From positions 1 through 64,000 of the forward strand of contig JASJPB010000028.1 in the NCBI GenBank assembly GCA_031426915.1: 64,000 nucleotides of DNA, written 5' to 3'. Below the pieces are notes generated by a model. The model saw only the letters and a program-made list of their open reading frames with translations, had not been told where the DNA came from and did not search any database. This DNA comes from Sulfurimicrobium sp031426915 (lineage in GTDB: Bacteria; Pseudomonadota; Gammaproteobacteria; Burkholderiales; Sulfuricellaceae). Below, one piece after another: positions 22,405-30,098 of this stretch. The position numbers and the translations under genes were made by a program. Position 1 is the stretch's first letter, and each line of letters starts with the position of its first letter.

Positions 22405-22500
22405 TAATTATCACCGCAATGGACGCCAAGGTCCGCAAAGGAAAGACAACATATATGTACTGCTCTCCTTTGCGACACATTGCGTCCTTTGCGGTGAATT
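22405..22500. repeat. Long imperfect palindrome between convergent genes
   Basis: The left arm (TAATTATCACCGCAATGGAC, continuing to about 22443) and the right arm (about 22466-22500, ending TTGCGGTGAATT) pair imperfectly over about 35 bp. The loop contains the small palindrome ACATATATGT. The arms are built of CCGCAAAGG-like units, a repeat type seen in other proteobacteria. It lies between convergent genes and may act as a bidirectional terminator. Confidence 0.7.
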
Positions 22501-22512
22501 CTTAAACTGTCA

Positions 22513-23442
22513 TTAAAAACTGGCCTGCTCGATTTCCAGGTAGGCGCGGTTCACGTTCCCGCCGATATTGGTCTCAAACCCTTCCAGCTTCTTCCATTCC
22601 GCAACATCCAGCGTCTTGCGCGTCTCGCTGTCGCTCAGGCCTTTCTTGTAGCCTGATTCGACCCCCGCGTAAAACGCCGCCATCTGGCGCTGCAACTTGG
22701 CCACATCGTCTTTCGTCATGAGCGGGCCATGCCCGGGCACGATGGTTTTCGCGTCGAACCCCTGCACTTTTTCAAGCGTGGAGACCCAGTTCCTGACCAT
22801 GGCATCGCGCATCACCGGAATGGTATGGTTCACCAGGATATCGCCGCCCAGCAGCACCTTGTCGTCCGGCAGATAAACCATCATGTCGCCCACGGTATGG
22901 GAGCCCTGCGGCAGCCAGAACACCAGTTTGACACCCTGGATGGTGCGCTCCACCCTGCTGTTCTCTCCCGCGTAAGTCACGGAGGCAGGAACAGGCCTGG
23001 TGTTGGGCAGTTTATGGCCGATCATGTTCTCCATCATCGATATCCACTCGTCGCCGGTCTTGTTCACCATTTCCCGGCATTGCTCCGAGCTGATGATTTC
23101 CGCGCCCTTGAACACGATATTCCCCAGCACATGGTCGCCGTGGTGATGGGTATTGACGATGTGGGTTACCGGTTTTGGCGTCAGCTTGGCAATCGTCTTG
23201 GCGAGATGGCTTCCCACTTCGTCCGACGCGCCGCTATCCACCAGGATCGCACCCTGCTCGCCGATTATCAGTGTGGTGTTCACCATATATCCCTGGTTAT
23301 GCTTGCTCGGTATACCCATCGGCCCCAGCAAGGCATAGACCCGCTCGTTGATTTTCACCACCTTGGGCTGGGAAAACTTCGGTGCGGCCCCGGCTGTGCC
23401 CCAAAAACAAAACATAATAACTATTAAAAACAATCTATTCAT
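22513..23442 (-). CDS. Secreted metallo-beta-lactamase-fold hydrolase
   Basis: About 309 residues with an N-terminal signal peptide (MNRLFLIVIMFCFWGTAGAA). Zinc ligands are visible: THHHGDH (HxHxDH), GSHTVGD and PGHG. It resembles periplasmic MBL proteins of the SoxH / quinoprotein-relay type, in which the substrate is unknown. The ATG at 23442 is chosen because AAGGAG lies just upstream. It is convergent with the arn genes and divergent from the kinase gene at 23531. Confidence 0.85.
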   Translation of the reverse strand: MNRLFLIVIMFCFWGTAGAAPKFSQPKVVKINERVYALLGPMGIPSKHNQGYMVNTTLIIGEQGAILVDSGASDEVGSHLAKTIAKLTPKPVTHIVNTHHHGDHVLGNIVFKGAEIISSEQCREMVNKTGDEWISMMENMIGHKLPNTRPVPASVTYAGENSRVERTIQGVKLVFWLPQGSHTVGDMMVYLPDDKVLLGGDILVNHTIPVMRDAMVRNWVSTLEKVQGFDAKTIVPGHGPLMTKDDVAKLQRQMAAFYAGVESGYKKGLSDSETRKTLDVAEWKKLEGFETNIGGNVNRAYLEIEQASF

Positions 23443-23530
23443 GACCACTCCTTATCCAATTCTTTAGAAGATATTCAGGATGCCGGACGAGCTGATAAAA
23501 TCCCTTGTCAGTATACCGCAGGGTTTAAAC

Positions 23531-24439
23531 ATGACATCTTTCCGGACCAATGACTCCGAATTGTGGCGGGTAATTGTGCAAGAGATTTCCGCATCCACCC
23601 GCCGGGCCTTCAAGCTAGAGCACCTGGAAAGCATGGGAGGCGGCTGCATCAACGCCACCTTTCGCGTCTCCGGCAGCGACAGGATTTTTTTCGTCAAACT
23701 CAATGATTCCGGCAAGTCCGTCATGTTCGAGGCGGAGGCGGAAGGCTTGCTGGATATCGGCGCCAGTGAAACGATCCGCGTGCCCAAGCCGATCTGCTGG
23801 GGCAATGCGGGAAATGCCTCCTTCCTGGTGCTGGAATACCTGGAACTGGGTGGATGCAGCGCAACCAGTTACGAACGCCTGGGGCAGCAACTAGCCAGCA
23901 TGCACCAGCACACTGCGGATCGACATGGGTGGCGGCGCGACAATACCATCGGCTCGACACCCCAAAACAACGCATGGGATAAGGACTGGATCGCGTTCTG
24001 GGGCGAGCGAAGGCTAGGTTTCCAGCTCGATCTCGCCTCCCGCAACGGCCTAGGCAGCGGTTTGCAACACAAGGGCGAACACCTGTTGCAAGCCCTGCCC
24101 CATTTTTTCCCGGGCTATGTGCCGCGCCCTTCCCTGCTGCATGGCGATCTGTGGGGCGGCAACGCCGGCGCAAAACCGGATGGGGAGCCGGTGGTTTTCG
24201 ATCCGGCGGTTTATTACGGAGATCGTGAAACCGATCTTGCCATGACCGAGCTATTCGGGGGTTTTTCACCCCGGTTTTATGCGGCCTACCGGGAGGCATT
24301 CCCGCTCGATTCCGGCTACGCTACGCGCAAGACTCTTTATAATCTCTACCATATCCTCAATCACGCCAACCTGTTCGGCGGCGGCTATGCAGCGCAGGCC
24401 GAGGGCATGATGGAGCGCCTGTTGAGCGAGATCAACTAA
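23531..24439 (+). CDS. Fructosamine/ketosamine-3-kinase family protein
   Basis: About 302 residues from the ATG at 23531 (an in-frame ATG at 23480 would extend it by 17 residues). The small kinase fold has MGGGCINATFRV as nucleotide loop, FFVKLN lysine, LLHGDLWGGN as the catalytic HGDLW..N motif and VFDPAVYYGDRETDLAM as the metal-binding segment. Family members phosphorylate fructosamines and ribulosamines, allowing removal of glycation. Comparable to E. coli YniA (about 286 residues). Confidence 0.9.
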   Translation: MTSFRTNDSELWRVIVQEISASTRRAFKLEHLESMGGGCINATFRVSGSDRIFFVKLNDSGKSVMFEAEAEGLLDIGASETIRVPKPICWGNAGNASFLVLEYLELGGCSATSYERLGQQLASMHQHTADRHGWRRDNTIGSTPQNNAWDKDWIAFWGERRLGFQLDLASRNGLGSGLQHKGEHLLQALPHFFPGYVPRPSLLHGDLWGGNAGAKPDGEPVVFDPAVYYGDRETDLAMTELFGGFSPRFYAAYREAFPLDSGYATRKTLYNLYHILNHANLFGGGYAAQAEGMMERLLSEIN

Positions 24440-24529
24440 GCCCTTCTCCCGCAAGACAGGCTTTCGGGTTTCATGGTATAAAGCCTGACCCATGCGACAA
24501 GCCACTCCAATAGAGCCTGCCGAGAGCTG

Positions 24530-25738
24530 ATGAACCCCGGGTTTTACATCATTCTCACGGCGCAGTTCCTGTCCGCCCTGGCCGACAATGCCCTGCTTTT
24601 TGCAGCGATTGCGCTATTGAAGGAACTCAGCGCGCCGGACTGGCATACTCCCGTATTGCAGCAGTTCTTCGTGGTTTCCTATATCGTGCTCGCCCCCTTC
24701 GTCGGTGCTTTCGCCGACGCGATTCCCAAGGGCCGCGTCATGTTCATCAGCAACAGTATCAAGTTTTTCGGCTGTCTTGGCATGCTGTTCGGCATGCAGC
24801 CCCTGTACGCCTACGGTATCGTAGGACTTGGTGCTGCAGCCTACTCCCCGGCCAAGTACGGCATCCTTACCGAATACCTGCCACCGTCGAAGCTGGTGGT
24901 AGCCAATAGCTGGATGGAAGGCGCCACGGTGGCCGCCATCGTGCTGGGCGCAATCATCGGCGGCGTATTGCTGAACCCGGCTCTTGCCGCCAGCACGCTG
25001 GGCAGCTTCGGCCTCGGCATGAGTGCGCCCAACTTCGCCATCATCATTATCACAGCCCTCTACGTGAGTGCTGCGGTGTTCAACCTGTTCATCCCGCGCG
25101 TGGCGATCGATCACAAATTGCCGAAGAAGAATCCCCTCTATGTGCTGCACGATTTCTGGCATTCCTTCATGCTGCTGTGGCGCGATCCGCAGGGCCAGAT
25201 CTCGCTTGCCGTGACCACCTTGTTCTGGGGTGCGGGCGCAACGCTGCGTCTGGTGGTGCTGACCTGGGCCGGGCTGGCTTTGAAATTCGACCTGGAAAAA
25301 GCCACCCAGCTTACCGCCGTGGTGGCGGTGGGCATCGCCGTGGGATCGATCATTGCGGGGCGTTTCGTGACGCTTGAGAAAGCGGTGAAGGTGCTGCCCA
25401 CCGGCGTTCTGATGGGCTTTGCCGTGATGGCAATGATTTTTGTCAGCGACTGGCATCTCGCCATCGTGCTGCTGTTTATTATCGGCGCGCTGGGAGGATT
25501 CTTCGTGGTGCCCATGAACGCGTTGCTGCAGCACCGTGGACACCTGCTGATGGGCGCCGGTCACTCCATCGCGGTGCAGAACTTCAACGAAAATATCAGC
25601 ATATTGTTGCTGCTCGGTGGCTATGCCATGATGGTCAAGGCGGAACTGCCGATCAACGCCATCATCATTACTTTCGGCGCCTTCGTCAGCATTTCCATGT
25701 GGCTGATTTGCCAGCGCTACAAGCGTGTAGCGGATTGA
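24530..25738 (+). CDS. lplT: Lysophospholipid transporter LplT
   Basis: 402 residues with about twelve membrane helices, major facilitator fold. The start NPGFYIILTAQFLSALADNALLFAAIAL and the segments YSPAKYGILTEYLPPSKLVVANSWMEG and FNENISILLLLGGYAMMV match LplT. LplT flips lysophosphatidylethanolamine inward for reacylation by Aas. No aas gene is adjacent here. A hairpin (24457-24464 with 24480-24487, CAGGCTTT/AAAGCCTG) sits in the upstream gap. Confidence 0.93.
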   Translation: MNPGFYIILTAQFLSALADNALLFAAIALLKELSAPDWHTPVLQQFFVVSYIVLAPFVGAFADAIPKGRVMFISNSIKFFGCLGMLFGMQPLYAYGIVGLGAAAYSPAKYGILTEYLPPSKLVVANSWMEGATVAAIVLGAIIGGVLLNPALAASTLGSFGLGMSAPNFAIIIITALYVSAAVFNLFIPRVAIDHKLPKKNPLYVLHDFWHSFMLLWRDPQGQISLAVTTLFWGAGATLRLVVLTWAGLALKFDLEKATQLTAVVAVGIAVGSIIAGRFVTLEKAVKVLPTGVLMGFAVMAMIFVSDWHLAIVLLFIIGALGGFFVVPMNALLQHRGHLLMGAGHSIAVQNFNENISILLLLGGYAMMVKAELPINAIIITFGAFVSISMWLICQRYKRVAD

Positions 25739-25741
25739 TCG

Positions 25742-26233
25742 CTACAGTATGGCGGGCGTGTCCGAAAGCTCGTTGGGATTATCGCCAACGGCGGGAAAAT
25801 GCTGCACCAGTAAAGCCGTGACTTCCTGGATACCGGCCAGCACGCCTTGTTCGAAATGACCTTCGCGAAATGCGGCTTCCATCATGCGGCAGATGCGTTC
25901 CCATTCCGCGCCGCCGACTTTGGCGTGAATACCGCGATCCGCGACGATTTCCACTTCGTGCTCGGCGAGCAGCAAATAAATCAGCACGCCGCTGTTAAGC
26001 TCGGTATCCCACACGCGCAGTTGTGAAAACACCTCCAGCGCCCGTGCCCGGGCATCCAGTCCGCGTAAGAGTTGGGAGATGTCCAGCGCGACATCGACGG
26101 CGAAGCGTATTTCGCCCATGTGAACGAGCTCGGACTGACTTATCGCACGCTCGATGACAGACAGGGCGTGGCGGGGGAAATAACGCCGCACCAGCCAGGG
26201 CGGCATGAATAGATGCCTTAATATTCTTACCAT
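25742..26233 (-). CDS. TPM-domain protein (second, short)
   Basis: 163 residues. TPM/phosphatase-like domain: HALSVIERAISQSELVHMGEIRFAVD, then LRVWDTELNSGVLIYLLLAEHEVEIVADRGIHAKVG, both typical of the family once called DUF477. It lacks a signal peptide and the Gly-rich tail of its neighbour. The gene overlaps the end of the upstream TPM gene by 7 bp, so the lemA-TPM-TPM set is an operon. The molecular role of such pairs is poorly defined; envelope association is likely. Confidence 0.85.
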   Translation of the reverse strand: MVRILRHLFMPPWLVRRYFPRHALSVIERAISQSELVHMGEIRFAVDVALDISQLLRGLDARARALEVFSQLRVWDTELNSGVLIYLLLAEHEVEIVADRGIHAKVGGAEWERICRMMEAAFREGHFEQGVLAGIQEVTALLVQHFPAVGDNPNELSDTPAIL

Positions 26234-27036
26234 CGCCCTGAAGCTCCTCCTCCGCCGAACCCACCGCCGCCCCCGGAAAACCCGCCTCCCCCACCACCAC
26301 CGATACCGGGGATGAACCCGCCGGGACGTCCGAAGGAAAATACGATAGTCAGTACCGCCGCTATTACCCCCGCGATCATGGAACCAAAAATCAGCCAGCC
26401 CAGCACGCCCGCCACACTTCCTGCCAGCAGCGAGCCGAACAGCCCGAACAGGGCGCGCATGAAGGATGCGATCGCAATCACAAAGAACAGGATATAGAAC
26501 CAGTCGCCCGAGTCACTGCCCTGCGCGGTTTTCTTCGCTGCCGGCGGAAGCTTCTCGCCTTCAATGATCTTGATCATGGCACTCACGCCGGCGCGGATGC
26601 CGCCATGAAAGTCGTTCTGCTTGAAATACGGAATGATCGTTTCGCTGATGATGCGCTTCGCCACCGCATCGGGAATTGCGCCTTCAAGCCCATATCCGAC
26701 CTCGATGCGCAAGGCGCGGTCCTGCTTGGCAACCAGCAGCAGGGCGCCATCGTCCACCCCCTTGCGCCCCAGCTTCCACTGTTCCGCGACGCGGATGGCG
26801 TATTGCTCGATGGTTTCAGGCAGCGTGGTCGGGACCATCAGGATGGCGATCTGGCTACCCTTGCGCGCCTCAAAATCGCGCAGCAAGGCTTCCAGTTCGC
26901 TGCTTTGTTGCGCTGTGAACGTGCCGGTGAGGTCGGTTAACCGTGCCTGCAATGGCGGCACGGCCACTTCGGCCAATGCGAAGCCGGCAGTGAATGCCAG
27001 CCACAAAGCGAGCGCAATCCGCCACACGGCGCTCAT
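26227..27036 (-). CDS. YgcG-like TPM-domain membrane protein with Gly-rich tail
   Basis: 269 residues. Signal peptide (residues 1-22). The TPM domain (about 28-150) has LTDLTGTFTAQQSSELEALLRDFEARKGSQIAILMVPTT and DDGALLLVAKQDRALRIEVGYGLEG. One or two membrane helices (about 180-235) precede a run of glycines ending GGGASGRW. This is the usual partner of LemA. Twelve bp separate it from lemA. Confidence 0.9.
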   Translation of the reverse strand: MSAVWRIALALWLAFTAGFALAEVAVPPLQARLTDLTGTFTAQQSSELEALLRDFEARKGSQIAILMVPTTLPETIEQYAIRVAEQWKLGRKGVDDGALLLVAKQDRALRIEVGYGLEGAIPDAVAKRIISETIIPYFKQNDFHGGIRAGVSAMIKIIEGEKLPPAAKKTAQGSDSGDWFYILFFVIAIASFMRALFGLFGSLLAGSVAGVLGWLIFGSMIAGVIAAVLTIVFSFGRPGGFIPGIGGGGGGGFSGGGGGFGGGGASGRW

Positions 27037-27048
27037 GGCAGGCGCCTC

Positions 27049-27657
27049 TTATTTCTGCACGGCCGGCGCGCCAAAATCGACCTTGGGCGCGGTGGATATT
27101 TCTTTTTCGTTTTCTACCGTGAAGCTGGGCTTGGTCTTGAAGCCGAACATCATGGCGGTGAGATTGCTGGGGAAAGAGCGCACCGTGACGTTGTACTCCT
27201 GCACCGCCTTGATGTAGCGGTTGCGCGCCACCGTGATGCGGTTCTCGGTGCCTTCCAGTTGCGCCTGAAGGTCGCGGAACACGCCGTCAGCCTTTAACTG
27301 GGGATAATTCTCCGCCACCACCAGCAAGCGCGACAAGGCGCTCGTCATCTCGCCCTGGGCGGCCTGGAATTTGGCGAAAGCCTGTTCGTCGTTGATGAGC
27401 TCCGGCGTGGCCTGAATCGAGCCCACCTTGGCCCGGGCAGCGGTAACCTGGGTCAGTACGTCTTTTTCATGGGAAGCGTAGCCCTTGACCACGTTCACCA
27501 GGTTGGGCACCAGATCGGCGCGACGCTGGTACTGGTTCAACACTTCCGCCCAACTGGCCTTGATCTGCTCGTCCGTAGCCTGAAGCGTGTTGTAACCGCA
27601 ACCTTGCAGCGAGAAAGCGGCAAGCAGCAGCATCAAAGACAACATCAGTTTGCGCAT
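27049..27657 (-). CDS. lemA: LemA family lipoprotein
   Basis: 202 residues. Type II signal peptide with lipobox LQGC near residue 20, followed by the helical LemA domain: YNTLQATDEQIKASWAEVLNQYQRRADLVPNLVNVVKG and the C-terminal YNVTVRSFPSNLTAMMFGF. LemA proteins form long helical bundles at the membrane and are found with TPM proteins; their job is unclear. First gene of a three-gene minus-strand operon. Confidence 0.93.
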   Translation of the reverse strand: MRKLMLSLMLLLAAFSLQGCGYNTLQATDEQIKASWAEVLNQYQRRADLVPNLVNVVKGYASHEKDVLTQVTAARAKVGSIQATPELINDEQAFAKFQAAQGEMTSALSRLLVVAENYPQLKADGVFRDLQAQLEGTENRITVARNRYIKAVQEYNVTVRSFPSNLTAMMFGFKTKPSFTVENEKEISTAPKVDFGAPAVQK

Positions 27658-27678
27658 GAAAGTCTCCTCGGTAATGGC

Positions 27679-28407
27679 TTATAAAGATGCGGCCTGAGCG
27701 GCTGTTTGCAAGCCTTGCATGCTACGCACGGCAAAGCACAGGTCTTCCCACGCCTTGGCCTTGTCGGGCAGACTGCGCAGCAGATAGGCCGGGTGGTAGG
27801 TAACGATGAGCGGAATGCCATATGCCTGGTGTAGCTTGCCGCGCAGGCTGGCAATCGAATGATCGGCACCCAGCAATTGCTGGGCTGCCACCTTGCCCAG
27901 CGCAATAATCAGTTTAGGTTGTATCAATGCGACCTGACGCGTCAGATAGTGCGCGCATGCCGCCATCTCATCGGGTTCCGGGTTGCGGTTGCCGGGCGGA
28001 CGGCACTTGACGGTGTTGGCGATATAGGCATTTTTGCCGCGCTTCAAAGCGATCGCCGCCAGCATGTTGTCCAGCAACTTGCCGGCCTGGCCGACGAAGG
28101 GTTCGCCCTGCTTGTCTTCCTCGGCGCCCGGCCCCTCCCCCACGAACAACCAGTCTGCCTGCTCGTCGCCGACACCGAACACGGTTCGGGTGCGCCCCTC
28201 ATGCAGGCGGCAGGCGGTGCATCCTGCAACTGACTGCCTGAGTTCGGCCCAATCCATGCGCAGGATGGTTTCCTGGCGGTCTTGAGTTGTAGAAGTCGTA
28301 ACGCTGGCTTGCGTAGCAACGTTTGATGCCTTGCTCTCGACTGTGCCGCGTAGCCGCCATAATGGCCACAGATCCATTTCCTGGAGCACATCCTGGCGTG
28401 GCATCAT
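27679..28407 (-). CDS. Type 4 uracil-DNA glycosylase (4Fe-4S)
   Basis: 242 residues. Removes uracil from DNA. The catalytic core starts around residue 50 with CTACRLHEGRTRTVFGVGD (cluster cysteines) and VGEGPGAEEDKQGEPFVGQAGKLLD. It continues with NTVKCRPPGNRNPEPDE (third cysteine region) and TYHPAYLLRS, matching family 4 UDG. The first ~50 residues are a variable, poorly conserved extension. It is coupled to rimI (overlapping stop and start). Confidence 0.92.
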   Translation of the reverse strand: MMPRQDVLQEMDLWPLWRLRGTVESKASNVATQASVTTSTTQDRQETILRMDWAELRQSVAGCTACRLHEGRTRTVFGVGDEQADWLFVGEGPGAEEDKQGEPFVGQAGKLLDNMLAAIALKRGKNAYIANTVKCRPPGNRNPEPDEMAACAHYLTRQVALIQPKLIIALGKVAAQQLLGADHSIASLRGKLHQAYGIPLIVTYHPAYLLRSLPDKAKAWEDLCFAVRSMQGLQTAAQAASL

Positions 28408-28871
28408 AGCGATAATCCCATCAGGATCGCATCCTCGCGGCCATTGGCGGCAGGGTAATAGTTGCGGCGCAAGCCGATTTCATTGAAACCCTCGCTGAGA
28501 TAAAGCTCAATCGCCTTGACGTTGGACGGCCGGACTTCGAGAAACATCATGTCGGTGCCGTCCAGTCGCGCCACCTCGATCAGGTGGCGCAGGAATTTAC
28601 GCCCCAGCCCCTGGTTTTGCCAGTCGTGAGCGATACCCAGGTTGAGCAGATGCGCTTCCCCGGCAGCCAGCATCATGATGCCGTATCCGATGGGGTGGTC
28701 GCAGAAATCGTAAGTCCAGCAACTGTAACCGGAGCTGAGGGAGTCGCGGAAATTGCCCGGGGTCCAGGGGAAAGTGTAAATTTTGTGCTCGATCGCCAGG
28801 ACATGTTCCAGATCGTCGAAACGCATGGGCCTGACCAGGGGCGACTGATGGTTTTTTATTTGCGCGTTCAT
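28404..28871 (-). CDS. rimI: Ribosomal protein S18-alanine N-acetyltransferase RimI
   Basis: 155 residues. GNAT fold with acetyl-CoA loop HDWQNQGLGRKFLRHLIE (Q/RxxGxG/A), the RimI-typical VLAIEHKIYTFPWTPGNFRDSL and EVRPSNVKAIELYLSEGFNEIGLRRNYY. Acetylates the N-terminal alanine of S18. The genes overlap tsaB by four bases, the conserved tsaB-rimI arrangement. Confidence 0.95.
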   Translation of the reverse strand: MNAQIKNHQSPLVRPMRFDDLEHVLAIEHKIYTFPWTPGNFRDSLSSGYSCWTYDFCDHPIGYGIMMLAAGEAHLLNLGIAHDWQNQGLGRKFLRHLIEVARLDGTDMMFLEVRPSNVKAIELYLSEGFNEIGLRRNYYPAANGREDAILMGLSL

Positions 28872-29542
28872 TGCCTCTCGCTTGTTTTAAGCGCCACCTT
28901 GTTGCGGATATAGAGCGGGGCGGCCAGAGCGGGATCCTGCCCCAAACCTTGCGCGAACAGCGGTGCTGCCAATCTGACCATGTCACTCGCCTGGGGAAAA
29001 ACGCTGCCATCAACCGAGAGCAGTTGCCCGGCGTAACGATCCTGCAATGCCTCCGCATAGGCAGCGAAGCCGCTGCCGACGCCAATCCAGCCAGAGCCCT
29101 CCACTGTCGGCGCAGCCTTTGCGTGACCCAGGCTAGGCTCGCAAACGGTGTGCCAAGCCCCGTTGCGCTGTTCGTAAGCAGCATGATAAATCTCACCCAT
29201 CCGCGCATCCAGGCAGGCAATGACCCGCTCGCCCTGCGCTGCGGCAGCCAGCGCCAACAGCGTGGAGATGCCCAGCACCGGAAGATCCGCGCCAAAAGCC
29301 AAACCTTGCGCCACACCGCAACCGATGCGCAGACCGGTGAAGGAGCCCGGTCCTTCGCCAAAGGCGATACCGTCCAGATTCCTGAGCTCCAAACCTGCAG
29401 ACTCCAGCAGTTCCGCCAGCATCGGCAAAACCAGGTCGGAATGGCGCTGCCCGGCGAGTTCCTGGCGCGAGATCACCACGCCGTCCAGCCACAGGGCAAG
29501 GGAGCAATTTTCGGTGGAAGTGTCCAATGCCAGCAGTTTCAT
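28868..29542 (-). CDS. tsaB: tRNA threonylcarbamoyladenosine biosynthesis protein TsaB
   Basis: 224 residues. An ASKHA-fold pseudo-enzyme that scaffolds TsaD in t6A37 synthesis. It begins LLALDTSTENCSLALW, with GQRHSDLVLPML and GEGPGSFTGLRIGCGVAQGLAFG as family signatures. It overlaps both neighbours by ATGA-type junctions (HIRAN gene upstream, rimI downstream). Confidence 0.95.
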   Translation of the reverse strand: MKLLALDTSTENCSLALWLDGVVISRQELAGQRHSDLVLPMLAELLESAGLELRNLDGIAFGEGPGSFTGLRIGCGVAQGLAFGADLPVLGISTLLALAAAAQGERVIACLDARMGEIYHAAYEQRNGAWHTVCEPSLGHAKAAPTVEGSGWIGVGSGFAAYAEALQDRYAGQLLSVDGSVFPQASDMVRLAAPLFAQGLGQDPALAAPLYIRNKVALKTSERQ

Positions 29543-29937
29543 TCTTTATGATTTTCCAGAAAAACGTCGAACTCGATCCGGCGTCCGCGCGGCCTTTGTT
29601 TAGGCAATGCGGTAATACGCGCATCCAGCACTTGGCCATGGTCCATGAAACGGGACAGGGCTGCATTTTCAGCGCGCGGTACATAGCCGAGCTTGTGACC
29701 CTGCCATTCCAACCGTATTGCATTGGCATCATACGGGTTATTCTCTTCCCGTATCAAACCCAGCTTATCCCCAACCTGCAATTGCGGCCACAATTTGCGT
29801 CCCTCATGGTAGCGGAATCCCGCCAGGCGCGAGCTTTGCAGGAAAATTTTCGCTTCCGTTGCCGGCGTCTGTGCCCAGACATTCCATGCGCCGGTCAACA
29901 GCAGAATCAAACATGACTTGATCCATATCCGCTTCAT
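29539..29937 (-). CDS. Secreted HIRAN-domain protein
   Basis: 132 residues from the ATG at 29937, which gives a signal peptide (MKRIWIKSCLILLLTGAWNV). A HIRAN domain follows (about residues 35-130): FLQSSRLAGFRYHEG ... LIREENNPYDANAIRLEWQGHKLGYVPRAEN. HIRAN domains bind DNA ends in eukaryotic HLTF, but small exported bacterial versions have no known role. The reading frame stays open without a stop through the whole family B element up to an ATG at 30102. Initiation there would add 55 residues and hide the signal peptide. The start at 29937 lies in the right-hand target duplication. Confidence 0.85.
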   Translation of the reverse strand: MKRIWIKSCLILLLTGAWNVWAQTPATEAKIFLQSSRLAGFRYHEGRKLWPQLQVGDKLGLIREENNPYDANAIRLEWQGHKLGYVPRAENAALSRFMDHGQVLDARITALPKQRPRGRRIEFDVFLENHKE

Positions 29938-30097
29938 CCCGGATTGTCCATAAGACCCAAACCCCCTCCAACTCCCCCTTGTGCGAGCATCCGCAACGCG
30001 GATTGCCTGCTTGACCCGCTTCAGGGGGAGAGCAAAGCCCGCCCCTCCCCTGTCAAGGGGAGGTTGGGAGGGGTTTGAGCCCAATGGTTTATCTGGG
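29938..30097. repeat. Family B MITE-like element, copy 3 (160 bp)
   Basis: Outer arms CCCGGATTGTCCATAAG (29938-29954) and CCAATGGTTTATCTGGG (30081-30097), flanked by a perfect TTCAT duplication (29933-29937 and 30098-30102; ATGAA on the coding strand). The inner stem is different from copies 1 and 2: it is built from CCCCCTCCAACTCCCCCTT and AAGGGGAGGTTGGGAGGGG. The element length plus one target copy is 165 bp, a multiple of three. Confidence 0.85.
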
Positions 30098-30098
30098 T

